A DNA stretch of 64,000 nt. Origin: Bimastos eiseni. Taxonomy: Eukaryota > Annelida > Clitellata > Crassiclitellata > Lumbricidae. The translations under genes and the position numbers were made by a program. This document shows positions 50,180 to 61,113 of this stretch, in pieces. The DNA lies in NCBI GenBank assembly GCA_959347315.1, contig OY365810.1, positions 23,217,906 to 23,281,905 on the forward strand. The letters run 5' to 3'. The notes beneath the pieces were generated by a model. It worked only from the letters and a program-made list of their open reading frames with translations. It ran no database searches and was not told the DNA's origin. Numbering within the stretch: position 1 is the stretch's first letter; each line of letters opens with the position of its first letter.

Positions 50180-52380
50180 AATATCACATCTGTCATGTTG
50201 TTACATTGAAAGATCACAAACAATGTTTTCGTTAACATGACTGATAAAGTAATGTGTTCAGTATGAAATAAGATATCACATCTGGTAATGTTAATATGTT
50301 GAAACATCAGGAATTTTTTATTGTAACATGATATATTGATATAGTGTTGTGTTTCAATAAGAATACGTATTGACACAGGTTGATATATGAAAATATGTTC
50401 AGCAGATTTCATCTGCTTTCTATCTGCTCTGGCATGTTATTATGCACTGGTGTATAACTATTTCATCACCTTAACACATTAATATTTAAGTACTGTTTGA
50501 GGTGATAATATGATATTTTACTAAATCTTGATGTTTGGAAAAGAGGTTCACTCTTCTAGCTTAATAAGACTCATTGGTATTTTCGTGTGTTTGATAATGA
50601 GATGATTGCAAATTGGTGATTGTGGCATTATTTTGGGTTTAGGTGTTTCTTTGGTCGAATTTCCTTCTGTTGCTGGAATAAATCAGTTATTATTCTGGAG
50701 AAACACAAGGTAGAGGTGATGAAATTTGGACTAAATGGAGAACAGGATTGTGATGTCATTGACAGCAGACATAGGACAGGCTCACTGATTAATTTCCAGG
50801 GGCTGTCTAATGTTTCAGCTTCTTATATTGTTTTAAGTTTTGGTGACACAAGCTGATTTGCCAAAATTACTACTAGATGTCACTTTTGAGGGTTGTCAGA
50901 TATTAGCAGAAGGGAGGTAGATGTTGAGGGCAGCTAGTCCTGTTGGATGACTTTGATGGAATGCTGCAGTGGTGAGAGATGAATCTTGGTAAGACCAATA
51001 AGAAGGGAATTGCATACGAAAGCGGGAACCAGCTGAGTTAAATTGAATTGAGTTGAATTTGCACGTACCAGGTCAATCGGTATTATGTTGGTAGTAGAAC
51101 GTATGAAAATGTTGCATAACAGAATAAATAACTTTTATGCTTTCAAGTTACATATAGACAAAATCTAAATATTATATGGACATTAAAAAATAAGACTTTT
51201 TGAAAAATAATCAATTTGTAGAGATTTATGAAGGTATCTTGGATGAATAAATTCAAAGAATAGCATGTTGAGCTTTATCAGATTGTGAAATATTTAAGCT
51301 CTCAGGCTGTAACAGTATTCACGGCCCATATAAACAAGGTTAACTAATTCATTTTATCATGAAACAACTATTTTTCAGCATTCGTATAACAATGATTGAA
51401 TAATCTCTTTAGATTTTTTCTTTGCTTGTAGTTGTAATCATGAGCATTGTTTTAATGCTACAAGGCTTTGAAGGAATGTCATGAAACTATTGGTGGTGTG
51501 CAATTAGAAACTGGATGAGAATGTGGTTCAATTGGTGAATAATTTGGAGAGAAATGACTATCATACTGACGAAAATGTTGCAAAGTCACCACTTTACATA
51601 TAAATACTAACTGTTATGGCACATTACCCAATGCAGCAGAAATTTATGTTGATGTATTGGATGATGTGCACCATGTTACTGTGTTACAACATGTTTAGAA
51701 CTGTGCTTCAATAGGTATTAGTTGTTAGCTGTATTTTATTCATGCACGTTTTTAGATAGTCAAAAAATTGTAATGATATGCTAACCTGATACTAGCCAAA
51801 TAGATGCATTACAAAATATTTTAATCACTTGTTGCAGCTGTTGATGTTTTATGTACTTGTTATTCATATGTTCTGATGCACTTTCATTTACTTGCAGTCA
51901 TTATTTTACATCTGTTGTTTATGATTTACTTATACTGTCTTGGTATAGTTTTTCCCAGAAGTTTAAACATAATTCGTGTCGTTTATCGTAAATGCAAACT
52001 CTGTGCTCCCAATCACAGAATTGACATTTTTTATGACCATAAACAACACGAATTATGCAACAGTCTTCCAGGCTATGCTCCTACACTGTCATGTGAAGTC
52101 AGCTATAAACATGCTTATATTAATTCATGCATTGAGTGTTTTGTATCTGGACATTGATTATTTCACATGACACCTGCTGTCCTAGGTCTCGTAACGTGCT
52201 AGAAGACCATGCTAAAGAAGGAGCAGAGGAGTCCTGCTTATTAAATGCTTATTAAATTTTCACTGCATATGAAATACTCTTAGATTTAGCACCAACTGCT
52301 GCAGCATATGCACGATCTGATGAAAATTCCACAATATTATGTATACACGACAAGGTAAATTTGATATTGCCCTTCTTGTG
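50180..52380. other. Region 3' of UROD
   Basis: Likely UROD 3' UTR at the start. A repeat fragment at about 50930-51060 is related to 18150-18500 (AAGACCAATAAGAAGGGAAT). No gene seen. Confidence 0.5.
50677..50682 (+). promoter_or_regulatory. Possible UROD polyadenylation signal
   Basis: AATAAA about 500 bases after the UROD stop. Several other AT-rich hexamers occur nearby, so the choice is uncertain. Confidence 0.2.
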
Positions 52381-52384
52381 ATTA

Positions 52385-52510
52385 GTTCAGAAGTGCACAA
52401 TGCTCAACGGTGCAATTGCAGTCCTACTGCAGAACAATTGTGCACAAAGAACTTGCTTGCTCAAGGTCCTACACAGTAACTCCTTGGACAAGTTGAGAAG
52501 CCGGTTGAGA
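52385..52510 (-). repeat. SINE fragment (33636 family)
   Basis: TTCAGAAGTGCACAATGCTC and GGTGCAATTGCAGTCCTACT follow the body of the SINE at 33636. The tRNA-like head is not clearly present. Confidence 0.5.
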
Positions 52511-52979
52511 CGAGATTAGAGATTGCAATTCCGGACCATAATCATTTTTCCGGAATGTCGGGATTTTTTCGGTCAAATTCTAGGAGATTCCCTCATACAT
52601 TAGCTTAGCTGACCAGCTGGTCGAGTATAGACTGCGGTAGCGTGGCTTAATAGGCCTACTTACAAGTCAATAGCCAACGATATCATTATAATACCAAAAC
52701 AATTACTTATCACTTCAACAGCCGCTTGAGGAAGCGCTTGCAATTGAAATTAACGAGTAATTTTTTAAAAGGTCCTGGAATCTAAGACTGCACGGTACAG
52801 TAGAGTCGTAGGCCTAAGCAATTTTGGCCTAAAGATCAATTTTAGTCTATTTCGACAAATTTAATGTCGACCAAGTCTATCGCTTATTTTCCAATTTTAT
52901 TAAGTCAACGAAGTTGAACGAGTAGATCATCGACAGAGCCAAGTCGATCTGATGATGGCACGTGCACAGCCCCCTAAAG

Positions 52980-54826
52980 ATAGCTATGGCGACACCTATT
53001 TTTAAACAGAAATAAAGATGATGTCGCTAATTATAGACCAATTTCTATTTTAGCCTAATGTGGCGGTTTTCGCCGGCGCACCCGAGTGGGAGCAGTTTGT
53101 GCTCCCTCTGGCAGCTATATAAGGGACGACTGCGTGTGATTAGGAGCGACGCATATCATCGTTGTTATGGATGCGTCGTTAAATAAACTTATATCAGTCA
53201 GTGATTAGGAGCAGTCAGTGGGAGCAGTTAGTGGTAGTTGGTTGGTTGTTGTTAGTTGATTAGAGCTCGATTCGCCGGTGACTGTGGTCGATACATGTTG
53301 CTTCTGTTTAATCGGCTAAGTGTTGGCTGCTGCCTCTACTTCGTTTTAGAAGATATTTGTCGAACAACGATTGATTCCGTTTCTAGCCTAGTGGCTTTCG
53401 AATTAGTAGCAGTCGTGAAATCCTGCTCTAGACCGGGCAGGTCTTACTCAGCGGACAGTCAAGAAGAAGGGAAAACCTCGGACTCGGCCTTCCGGGGTAC
53501 CAAGAGAAGACGGCAAGGAACACAAGGTTTTCTCTGGGCATTCGCCCCAACTGCTGCTGATACGTAAACGCCCGGTGCCTGACCTAAGAGGGGTTCGCCA
53601 CAAATTTGTCACGCAGAAGTGAGATGAAGCGAGATTTAAACATTGCCACACTACTTTTCGAAATTATTTGAAAAAGTTATGTATGTGCGCCTCTATGATT
53701 ACATCAATAAAAAAGGTATAGGCCTACTTTTGCCCCATTTCAACACGGTCTTCAACCAGCAGGTCATTCCACTGTAATGTCACTACTTTTAATATATACA
53801 CTGCAGGATAGTATATCGATCGGCCGCAATATATCTATAGATCGCAATTAATATTCTCTAGGCATATTCATTGATATTGCGAAAGCTTTCGACACAGTTA
53901 GTCATGGTACCTTACTCATTAAGCTAGAAAACATGCCAATGCCGAAAGTCGTAACGACTTGGGTGTTCAACACCTTACATGGAATGATCATGTACAACAC
54001 ATTTAAACTAAAATTGCAAAGCATTTAGGGATAATGGCTAGAGTCATGCACCTAATTCCACCAAGTAGGCCTACACGAATAAGCCTATAGGCCTACTGCA
54101 CGATGATCCACCCTTACTTAGCGTACTGTAACATCATCTGGGCTTCAAACTATCCCTCAAGATTAAGACACCTATGTAATTAAGTATTTTACAGAAGATA
54201 GCTCTCCGCATGATCAACGGTAGCCACTTCCTTGCTTCATCTCAACCCATCTACAAAGAACTTGGTATTTAGGCTATCAATCATAATTGAGCAAATTACC
54301 ACTTGCCAAACTCTTGAATTCATGTATAAATATACTCACAGTCAACTACCCGTTGTGTTTAATAACTACTTTTCCTCCCTTTCTCTTATAAACCCATACA
54401 GCATACGATCCTACGCCAACTATACAGACATGCGTTTTCCAGAACTAATACAATTAGATACTTCAGCCCAAAGGCTTGGAACAGCCTACCAGAAGAGATA
54501 CGTTCCTTGAAATATCTCGGTAGTCTACTTTTAAAAAACGAATGCGCGATTAATCAAATATTTGATCAATTCAGGTTGTGCGTGCACTTGTAGATATATA
54601 AACTTATTGTCATTATGCACGTAGTTAAACTAGTTAAGAATTGTTTTTTTTCATGGTTGAATGTCGTATCAGCTGCCATAATTACTAAACGCATTAGGGT
54701 GACCCGACTACGGAACATGTGTCCTTTTTGGGTTTTCTTCCTTGATGGCTCCTTTTCCTTGATTTGAATTATACTTGTAATAGGCCTACTTGTTTGGATC
54801 AATAAAAACCAGTTGTTATGTTATGT
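52980..54826 (+). mobile_element. LINE (non-LTR) element, broken, split by an LTR
   Basis: The left part codes NYRPISI-like sequence (about 53030). After the LTR insertion it continues LFEKVMYVRLYDYINKKGIG, then GIFIDIAKAFDTVSHGTLLI (RT), and a C-terminal frame at 54232-54510. The 3' end has TTATG units (about 54810). Stops and gaps are frequent. It does not look like the L2-like family. Confidence 0.7.
53059..53602 (+). mobile_element. Gypsy-type LTR inserted in the LINE
   Basis: It begins TGTGGCGG and ends CGCCACA (7-base inverted ends). It has a TATA-like CTATATAAGG (about 53117) and GTTAAATAAACTTAT (about 53180) as a polyadenylation-like signal. AATTTGTCACGCAGAAGTGA follows, resembling the leader after the LTR at 15078. 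Internal genes are absent. Confidence 0.75.
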
Positions 54827-55422
54827 TAAGTCGACGCCGGTGAATAAACTGGTCTTCCTGTCGTAAGCCTAGCTTTTCTTAGCGCTGAGAAATTTTCGAT
54901 AATTTCGTTACATTTACACATAATGTCAAAAGGGCCTACTCCACAACGGTTCCTAACCGAACTGTCTGCCTATAACGACAATATTATTAAGCTCAGTCTT
55001 GTCGATCGAGTGATGTCTTAACGACAAGTCATTATAATGGACTGAAGAGGGCTAACTGAAGGATTTGGTCACGAAACTGAATTAATAAACTGAAAAAGTA
55101 ACATATATATAATTAACGAACTAAAACGTTTGGAATAGCTTAAAGTACCACATAGGCCTAATAATCTAAAGCCCTAATTATAATTCAGGGATTATTTAAA
55201 TAGTTAGGCTATTGCTATTGGTTAAAGTCTATGGGCATACATAGGCCTATAACGCCTAATACTATTTAGGCTATATACGACATTGTTAATTGTCTTTTAA
55301 GTGCATGCATATCACATTAAAGTTCGCTATCATGAACTCTGTCATATGTCTCCTATATCTGCGCATGTGGAAATGTCGCCCTGAAGATGTGATCCTGGGG
55401 TTCCAGTACACCCAGCTACTGG
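54827..55422. other. Intergenic, nothing recognised
   Basis: TAGGCCTA-type words are frequent here and through 52-57 kb, possibly relics of an abundant repeat. No gene seen. Confidence 0.4.
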
Positions 55423-56238
55423 CAGAGTTGTATGGTCTCGAGACAGTGTCTGGGTCTCGAGACAGTTTTTTGGTGTCTCGGTCTCGGAAGCCTGATGTCT
55501 CGGTCTCGGGGTAGTGTTTCGAATTTTTTTAAACTGTCTTGCAGTGAAGTCTTGTTCTGTCTCGAACAAGCGGTCTCGATAAGTTTCGTGTTAACTGTCT
55601 TATAATCTTGCGTTATAAACTGAAGCCGGATTCTACGAGAAACGGTAATTCTGGTTAACGCGCCAGTCACATGATACTGAAATTAGTTCAATTATCTTAA
55701 AATGTCTGAGAGAGAGCCTGAAATTGTAAAGTTTCCTTTTACGCAATTTGAAGTTATTGACAAACAATAGCTAATGCCGTGTCGCTGGTCACTGATGTAA
55801 AACCACCATAACCGAAACGATCGGAACAACTTCGATCTTCTCAAGGTGAGTAAGGATACGCGCAACTTTTTAATTTCGTTTGGTATTTAGTATCGAATTT
55901 GCTTGTTTAAAATCGTCTAGAAAATTTCAGACGTGTCTAAAAAGGCTTTCTTTATACTATTCAGAAGATAGGCCGACGAAGAGATATCGAAAAAGATAAA
56001 ACGCGACAATATACTATCTGTTCTCAGGCATTGGTACTAATTCATAATAAGCTTCAAATTGAAATTATAAATGAACCTTATTCTCGATAGCTGATACATT
56101 AGTATTTTACACCATTTTACATAGGATCACTAGTCTTTTACTGTCTCGTACTGTCTTAAACATAGTGTCTCGGTCTCGGTACCTCACTGTCTCGGTTTCG
56201 TCTTGGTCTTGAAGTTTCAAGTCTTGCATACAACACTG
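55423..56238. mobile_element. hAT-type MITE with GGTCTCG subterminal repeats, family D
   Basis: It runs from CAGAGTTGTATG to CATACAACACTG (one mismatch) with a perfect 8-bp duplication GCTACTGG (55415-55422 and 56239-56246). Both ends carry many GTCTCG/GAGAC words in a row, likely transposase-binding arrays. 816 bp, non-coding. Confidence 0.85.
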
Positions 56239-56623
56239 GCTACTGGTCTCCTTGAGGTGGCTTTTGTGCATGGGCGCAGAGAAATTTTCTGAGATTTACA
56301 GTAGGCCTACATAACATTAGAATACTGTTGTTTATATTACCGATAGTTAATAACATTAAACTACCTTATTGTTCTTAATTATATGCCTATAGAACTGTTT
56401 GCTTGCCACAGCGTAGGCCGGAAGTCAAAGCGATGATCACTCCGCGATAGCAGTCATGTTATCGCAGTAACGAAACTGTATTCTGCAAGGTGAGACAAAA
56501 GTTTATTTGAATAATATTATTATTATTTTACGTATAAACTATAGTCATGCGCATGGATTGGTTAAGTAGAAAGAATAAAACAGCCCATCCAAGACGTTTA
56601 ATTATATTTGATAATGTTATTTT

Positions 56624-57318
56624 CAGGGATGTGGTCTCGAGACGGTCTCGAGACCGGAAAACTGCGGTCTTGGTCTCGAATGCATCGGTCTTGATCTTGG
56701 TTTCGGACCATCGGTCTTGATCTTGGTCTCGACTGCGTTGGTCTTGGTCTTAAAGGAACGGTCTTGGGGTTGGTCTCCGTCTTAGGTCTTAGCGTTCTTG
56801 GTCATTTGCCATATCAGAGCAATTTCTTTGATATTTGTCGGTTATTTTCGATTATTAGAGACACCGGATGTTTAGACCCTACGCGCTTGTTATCGATTTA
56901 TGACGTGCGGACAATCTATGTACAGATGCCACTATGGGCAAAAATGCATTTGCAACGGAATCAGCCATTTCAAAATTTGCTTAAAAATTTTTTAAGGTTT
57001 TGGAACAATTTAATAATTATGTGGTCTGCCACGTATAGTCACTGTTAACCTACAATTTCGAGTACAAGTAGACCTACATCACTCAAACGGAACGTTAACC
57101 TACTTGTTCAGATGTCTTAAGGTAGGCCTGCCTATCATGGGCCTATATATGTGTAGGCCTATTATAAGTAATTTATAGTGTGCTATTCTCAGGCCGAAGC
57201 CAAGGGCTGAACCCGCAAAAGTGCAAACTGGCCGGTAAAACTGTCTTCTGGATTACCGGTCTTGGTCTCGGACCACCCGATCTCGGTCTCGGTCTTGGAC
57301 CACCCTGTCTTGGTCTTA
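56624..57318. repeat. Second GGTCTCG-rich element, probably hAT-like, cut by the gypsy element
   Basis: It starts CAGGGATGTGGTCTCGAGAC, with long GGTCTTGGTCTCG runs at both sides (56635-56790 and 57240-57318). I could not match a right end or duplication. The gypsy LTR begins at 57319 within the second run. Confidence 0.5.
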
Positions 57319-57941
57319 TGTGGCGTACACCGTTCGGACGCTACCAGGTCGCGCAACGGTGTCGGCTCCAGCTCTCTTCTGTGTCTGGAGCCACTCGAGT
57401 CACTTCTAAGTCGATTTTTAGCATAGCCTGACCGTTCTCCATCTCTGCCTATCGTAGCAGTGACTGTCAGAGGAGAATCGGGGTTGACCGTTTCTCTAAA
57501 AGAGGCAACAGTATATGACTCTGTCTCGGGATCAGACTCTATCACTTCCGCGGTCGCCGGATGGGCAACGTCCTGAGGATGGCCTTTATTCAGAACAGGG
57601 TTCGCTCTTTTACCGACCGGAGTCTTCCCTTTCTTGTTTACTCGCTTAGAGACGGTTTTCCTCTTTCTCTCTACCTGACCTGAGCTTCGTCGTATCATTC
57701 TACATCTCGTGACTCTTGAACAATCGCCAACAGGGGGCATCAAACGTTCTCCCTGTTCCGGAGAGCAGAAATATTTGTAACAAGTCCCTTCGTCACTTTG
57801 CCGTAGGCAATGCTGGCCACTGATCTTAACGTCGCCTTTTCCCAGACACTTATCCACCGGAAATCGCACCTTCCACTCTTCATGTACCTCTCGCTCCATG
57901 TCCGTGTGTGGCATACCGGCCTCACACGTGTAAATTATCAT
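57189..57941 (-). CDS. Unassigned 250-codon open frame, mostly inside the LTR
   Basis: It starts at ATG, reads MIIYTCEAGMPHTDMEREVH, and has a cysteine-containing first third (CLGKGDVKISGQHC, CYKYFCSPEQ, CSRVTRC), then a basic stretch (ERKRKTVSKRVNKKGK). About 207 codons are inside the LTR; the last ~43 read into the flanking repeat, so the natural end is unclear. I do not recognise a domain. It could be an accessory gene, a captured piece, or chance in GC-richer sequence. Confidence 0.3.
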   Translation of the reverse strand: MIIYTCEAGMPHTDMEREVHEEWKVRFPVDKCLGKGDVKISGQHCLRQSDEGTCYKYFCSPEQGERLMPPVGDCSRVTRCRMIRRSSGQVERKRKTVSKRVNKKGKTPVGKRANPVLNKGHPQDVAHPATAEVIESDPETESYTVASFRETVNPDSPLTVTATIGRDGERSGYAKNRLRSDSSGSRHRRELEPTPLRDLVASERCTPHKTKTGWSKTETEIGWSETKTGNPEDSFTGQFALLRVQPLASA

Positions 57942-58549
57942 GCACCACGATTTACCGTCCTCTGCGTTTTGCAGTTATCCACCAATACCGTAACATATAC
58001 TGAGACTTCGGGAAAACCCGGGGAGTATCTATGACCACGTTAGGTAGCCAAGAAGAATATTTATCGAAAAACCGTAATACAATCAAGAAGAGATATCGCG
58101 GGAAAACCGCAATTAAAGATACTGCGTTCAGACACACAAGTAAAGATATCGCGGGGAAACCGCGAGTAAAGATATTGTTGCGATCAGACACGCAAGTCAA
58201 GAAACCACGGAAGACCGCGGGAGTAAGTATGACCACGTTAGGTAGCCAACAAGAATATTTGTCGAAAGACCGTAAGACCGCGAATAAAGATATTTCGAAT
58301 CAGACGCGCGAGTAAAGATATTGCGATTAGACACGTAAATAAAGAAACCACGGAAGACCGCGGGAGTAAGTATGACCACGTTAGGTAGCCAAGTATATAT
58401 ATTACAGGGAGTAAGTATGACCACGTTAGGTAGCCAAGTATATATATTACAGGGGAAAAGAAGATGAGGCAACAGCCGCAATTATTGAGGTCTTCGGCAC
58501 CAGTCACGACCGTTTCTTGTAATCGTCGTAAGCACCAAGGGGGTCACCC

Positions 58550-58755
58550 TCCCCGTATTTATCGAACGTATTCAATGGGAAACTTTCCCCGTATTTATCG
58601 AACGTATTCAATGGGAAACTTTCCCCGTATTTATCGAACGTATTCAATGGGAAACTTTCCCTGTATTTATCGAACGTATTCAATGGGAAACTTTCCCCGT
58701 ATTTATCGAACGTATTCAATGGGAAACTTTCCCTGTATTTATCGAACGTATTACC
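58550..58755. repeat. 36-base tandem array, about six units
   Basis: The unit contains CGTATTTATCGAACGTATTC and AATGGGAAACTTTCCC. Because 36 divides by 3, open frames cross the array on both strands; they are not genes. Confidence 0.95.
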
Positions 58756-58840
58756 GGCCTCTCTTTCGGTCTGCACGGTTGCTACTACGGGAATCTAGCC
58801 GGCTTGTATTTCTAGCGGCCACCCTAATTTTCTCGGTCTC

Positions 58841-59070
58841 GGCCACCCGGAACTTTTGCGTATCCGACAACCTGCTGGAAAACGCGAGGATTAACTATGA
58901 CCGTTCTAGGTAGCCAACATTTATATTTCTTGGTTACCAAAACTTTCTCAGACTCGGCCACCCGAAACTTTTGCGTATCCGACAACCTGCTGGAAAACGC
59001 GAGGATTAACTATGACCGATCTAGGTAGCCAACATTTATATTTCTTGGTTACCAAAACTTTCTCACGGTC
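58841..59070. repeat. 115-base direct repeat, two units
   Basis: Units start at 58841 and 58956 with GGCCACCCG, then CTTTTGCGTATCCGACAACC and TAGGTAGCCAACATTTATAT. They are nearly identical. Confidence 0.95.
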
Positions 59071-59083
59071 TGCGCGGTCGGGG

Positions 59084-59290
59084 ATTTCACCCAGTCTGTC
59101 TCACTGTCGGCCGCCGAGGCCTCTCTCGGTATATGCGGTCGGTCCCTTCTGGGACTCACCCAGTCTGTCTCACTGTCGGCCGCCGAGGCCTCTCTCGGTA
59201 TATGCGGTCGGTCCCTTCTGGGACTCACCCAGTCGGTCTCACTGTCGGCCGCCGAGGCCTCTCTTGGTATATGCGAACGGCTAACCCGGG
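59084..59290. repeat. 69-base tandem array, three units
   Basis: TCACTGTCGGCCGCCGAGGC starts at 59101, 59170 and 59239. GC-rich unit, again a multiple of three. Confidence 0.95.
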
Positions 59291-59825
59291 CTTTACCCGG
59301 TCTTTACACAGACCTGTGATTTATTTATTTCACTGTCGGACCTTCCCGAGGAAGCAACCTCACGATCGGCTGCAGACTTTCTCGCGATCGATAACAGGGT
59401 GGGGCCCCAGCCCTATCAGATCGGCAGAGTCGGTCTCAACACCAGACGCTCGGCTGTAGCTCGGACTAGTTTTTGGACGCCCTCTCGTCCGCAACTATAT
59501 TTTCTCGCAACTTGCCGTGAACCAAGCTTTGAACGAACGCTCACCGACCACACGGGTGTGCGGTATTAATCGCTAACCAAAGAATTCAATGCACCGTATA
59601 TGCAGAGCAGTCGTCACCACTCTACAATATAAGCGACGCACCGCATGTCAGGCTATACTCAACCCGATTCATGCGTCTGCACGCTATGCACAGAACTACA
59701 AACCGCCGATCGGTCTTCCCTCCAATACCAACACTGTAAGAAAATGTACGTAAATTAAGCGCTATGGCGAGCCGATTAATTACGAACAAATTCTTTAATC
59801 CAAGCCTTGTGGCCTGTCCGCCACA

Positions 59826-59840
59826 CTCTCTCCACCTTAC
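59826..59840 (-). promoter_or_regulatory. Polypurine tract of the gypsy element
   Basis: The minus strand reads GTAAGGTGGAGAGAG immediately before the TGTGGCGG start of the LTR. A polypurine tract directly 5' of the 3' LTR primes plus-strand synthesis in LTR retrotransposons. Confidence 0.65.
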
Positions 59841-60284
59841 GTTGATGCGGAGCATCTTCGAGAAAACCGGGGACCTATCATTCGTGACACATAAACATCT
59901 CCAACCCAGATCCAATTAGAAGGCAAGGTATCGATTCTTGATTATCGGCCAGAATACCGGTTATGGGACGTCCAACTCCGTCCACAAACCCAAGAACCTC
60001 AGCTACCACGCACGTACGCCAACGAACCGCGATATTCTCCAGCGATCTGCATTGGCGACAGCCTGTTTAATGGTGCCAGGTATCTTTACCGGTGCACTGG
60101 CAATCAGTCTATTCCTCATCAAGTTATCAACCTTAACAGGCCCTCTGTCTTGAATCTGAGTTCCACCTGACCAAACTGGCAAGGGAACATAGGAAAGAAA
60201 TGTCACCAACAATCTCCCGATCCTGCTCATACATCACTTGTCACGGACCTTGCAGCACAAAAGCCAGCACTGCCTTGCAGCAAT

Positions 60285-60324
<40 letters not shown>

Positions 60325-61113
60325 TAAATTAAATACATAAATCATCGCTAACATAAGACTTCTTGAATAAAATGAAGTAACTATTTATAGGACATGCAGT
60401 TATATGTAGGCGTTGTTAGACGCAACCGTCTACGTAAACATTGAATCATTAACTATCATGTCAATCAGCGCTTGCTTTGAATCGTAGCCAATTCTAAGAT
60501 TCTATCGGTACCGTTCAATCATCGACTACTCACTAACGAATTTCTGTTCGGAAGTAAAGTTAGAATTTCAAATCATGTGATCGTCTCACATGCGCAATAG
60601 CCGCAAAGATTGCGGTTATACTTTATAACTCGTGACGTACGGCACAAACGGTACAGCACACTACATCGATTCCAATAACCCAAAAGAACCTTCGCGGTCC
60701 TGTGAAAATAAAATCGATCCGCCAGTCTTCTTAAAAATAAATTAGCGTCACTGAACGGTACCTGTTTCCCTGTTACGCAAATTATGTCGTATGCGTAACA
60801 AGATCATCTGACCATATTCATCGGAAAGTTGCTGAGCTTTAGCTAAGTATTTCCTTACTAATAGACAATCTAACTAAAATGCTTTTATCAAGACGAAACT
60901 AAAACAACGATCTACAGTAACAGTCGATAAAACAGGCAAGTTTGCGGTCAAGAGCACCGCAATTGTTAGACGTTTCGGTACTAGACGTATATTCAATTCA
61001 ACGAAAAATTGGCATCAAAAGAAACTCAAAATATGTTCCCAACATCTTCCAAGAAACTTGCGCAATTAAGCGGCCACCTGTCCTCAAAGCATTCATTTAA
61101 AAGAACTTCTTGT
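59841..61113 (-). other. Non-coding stretch between integrase and LTR of the gypsy element
   Basis: No envelope-like gene seen. The only long frame is 75 codons (60003-60230, minus). A run of 31 T at 60288-60318 is an A-run on the element's strand. Confidence 0.6.
60288..60318. repeat. Homopolymer, 31 T
   Basis: An uninterrupted T run, flanked by AATAAA on the left. It may be the tail of a small retroposed insert on the minus strand or a simple expansion. Confidence 0.9.

Larger units (their letters stand above)
57319..59825 (-). repeat. Proposed 3' LTR, about 2.5 kb, with several tandem repeat arrays
   Basis: On the minus strand it starts TGTGGCGGACAGG at 59825, directly after the polypurine tract, and ends TACGCCACA at 57319. 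The ends are 7-base inverted repeats, the same as the LTR at 53059. Inside are a 36-base unit repeated about six times (58550-58755), a 69-base unit three times (59101-59290), a 115-base unit twice (58841-59070), and a TAGGTAGCCAA motif six times. The 5' LTR is outside the window, so identity of the two LTRs cannot be checked. Confidence 0.55.

Noticed and set aside
56624..57307. Complete hAT element ending at CCACCCTG (57307)
   Set aside because: The end resembles the left end, but the flanks GTTATTTT and TCTTGGTC do not match, so the boundary is not proven.
58550..58755. CRISPR-like array
   Set aside because: Units are joined directly without variable spacers, and this is an animal genome; it is a minisatellite.
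58464..58913. Repeat-protein-like frame with RIYRTYSMGNFP units
   Set aside because: It exists because the 36-base tandem unit is a multiple of three. Antisense frames are equally open, so it is not a gene.
60003..60230. Envelope-like gene between integrase and LTR
   Set aside because: Only 75 codons, no transmembrane or fusion-type features, no cysteine pattern.
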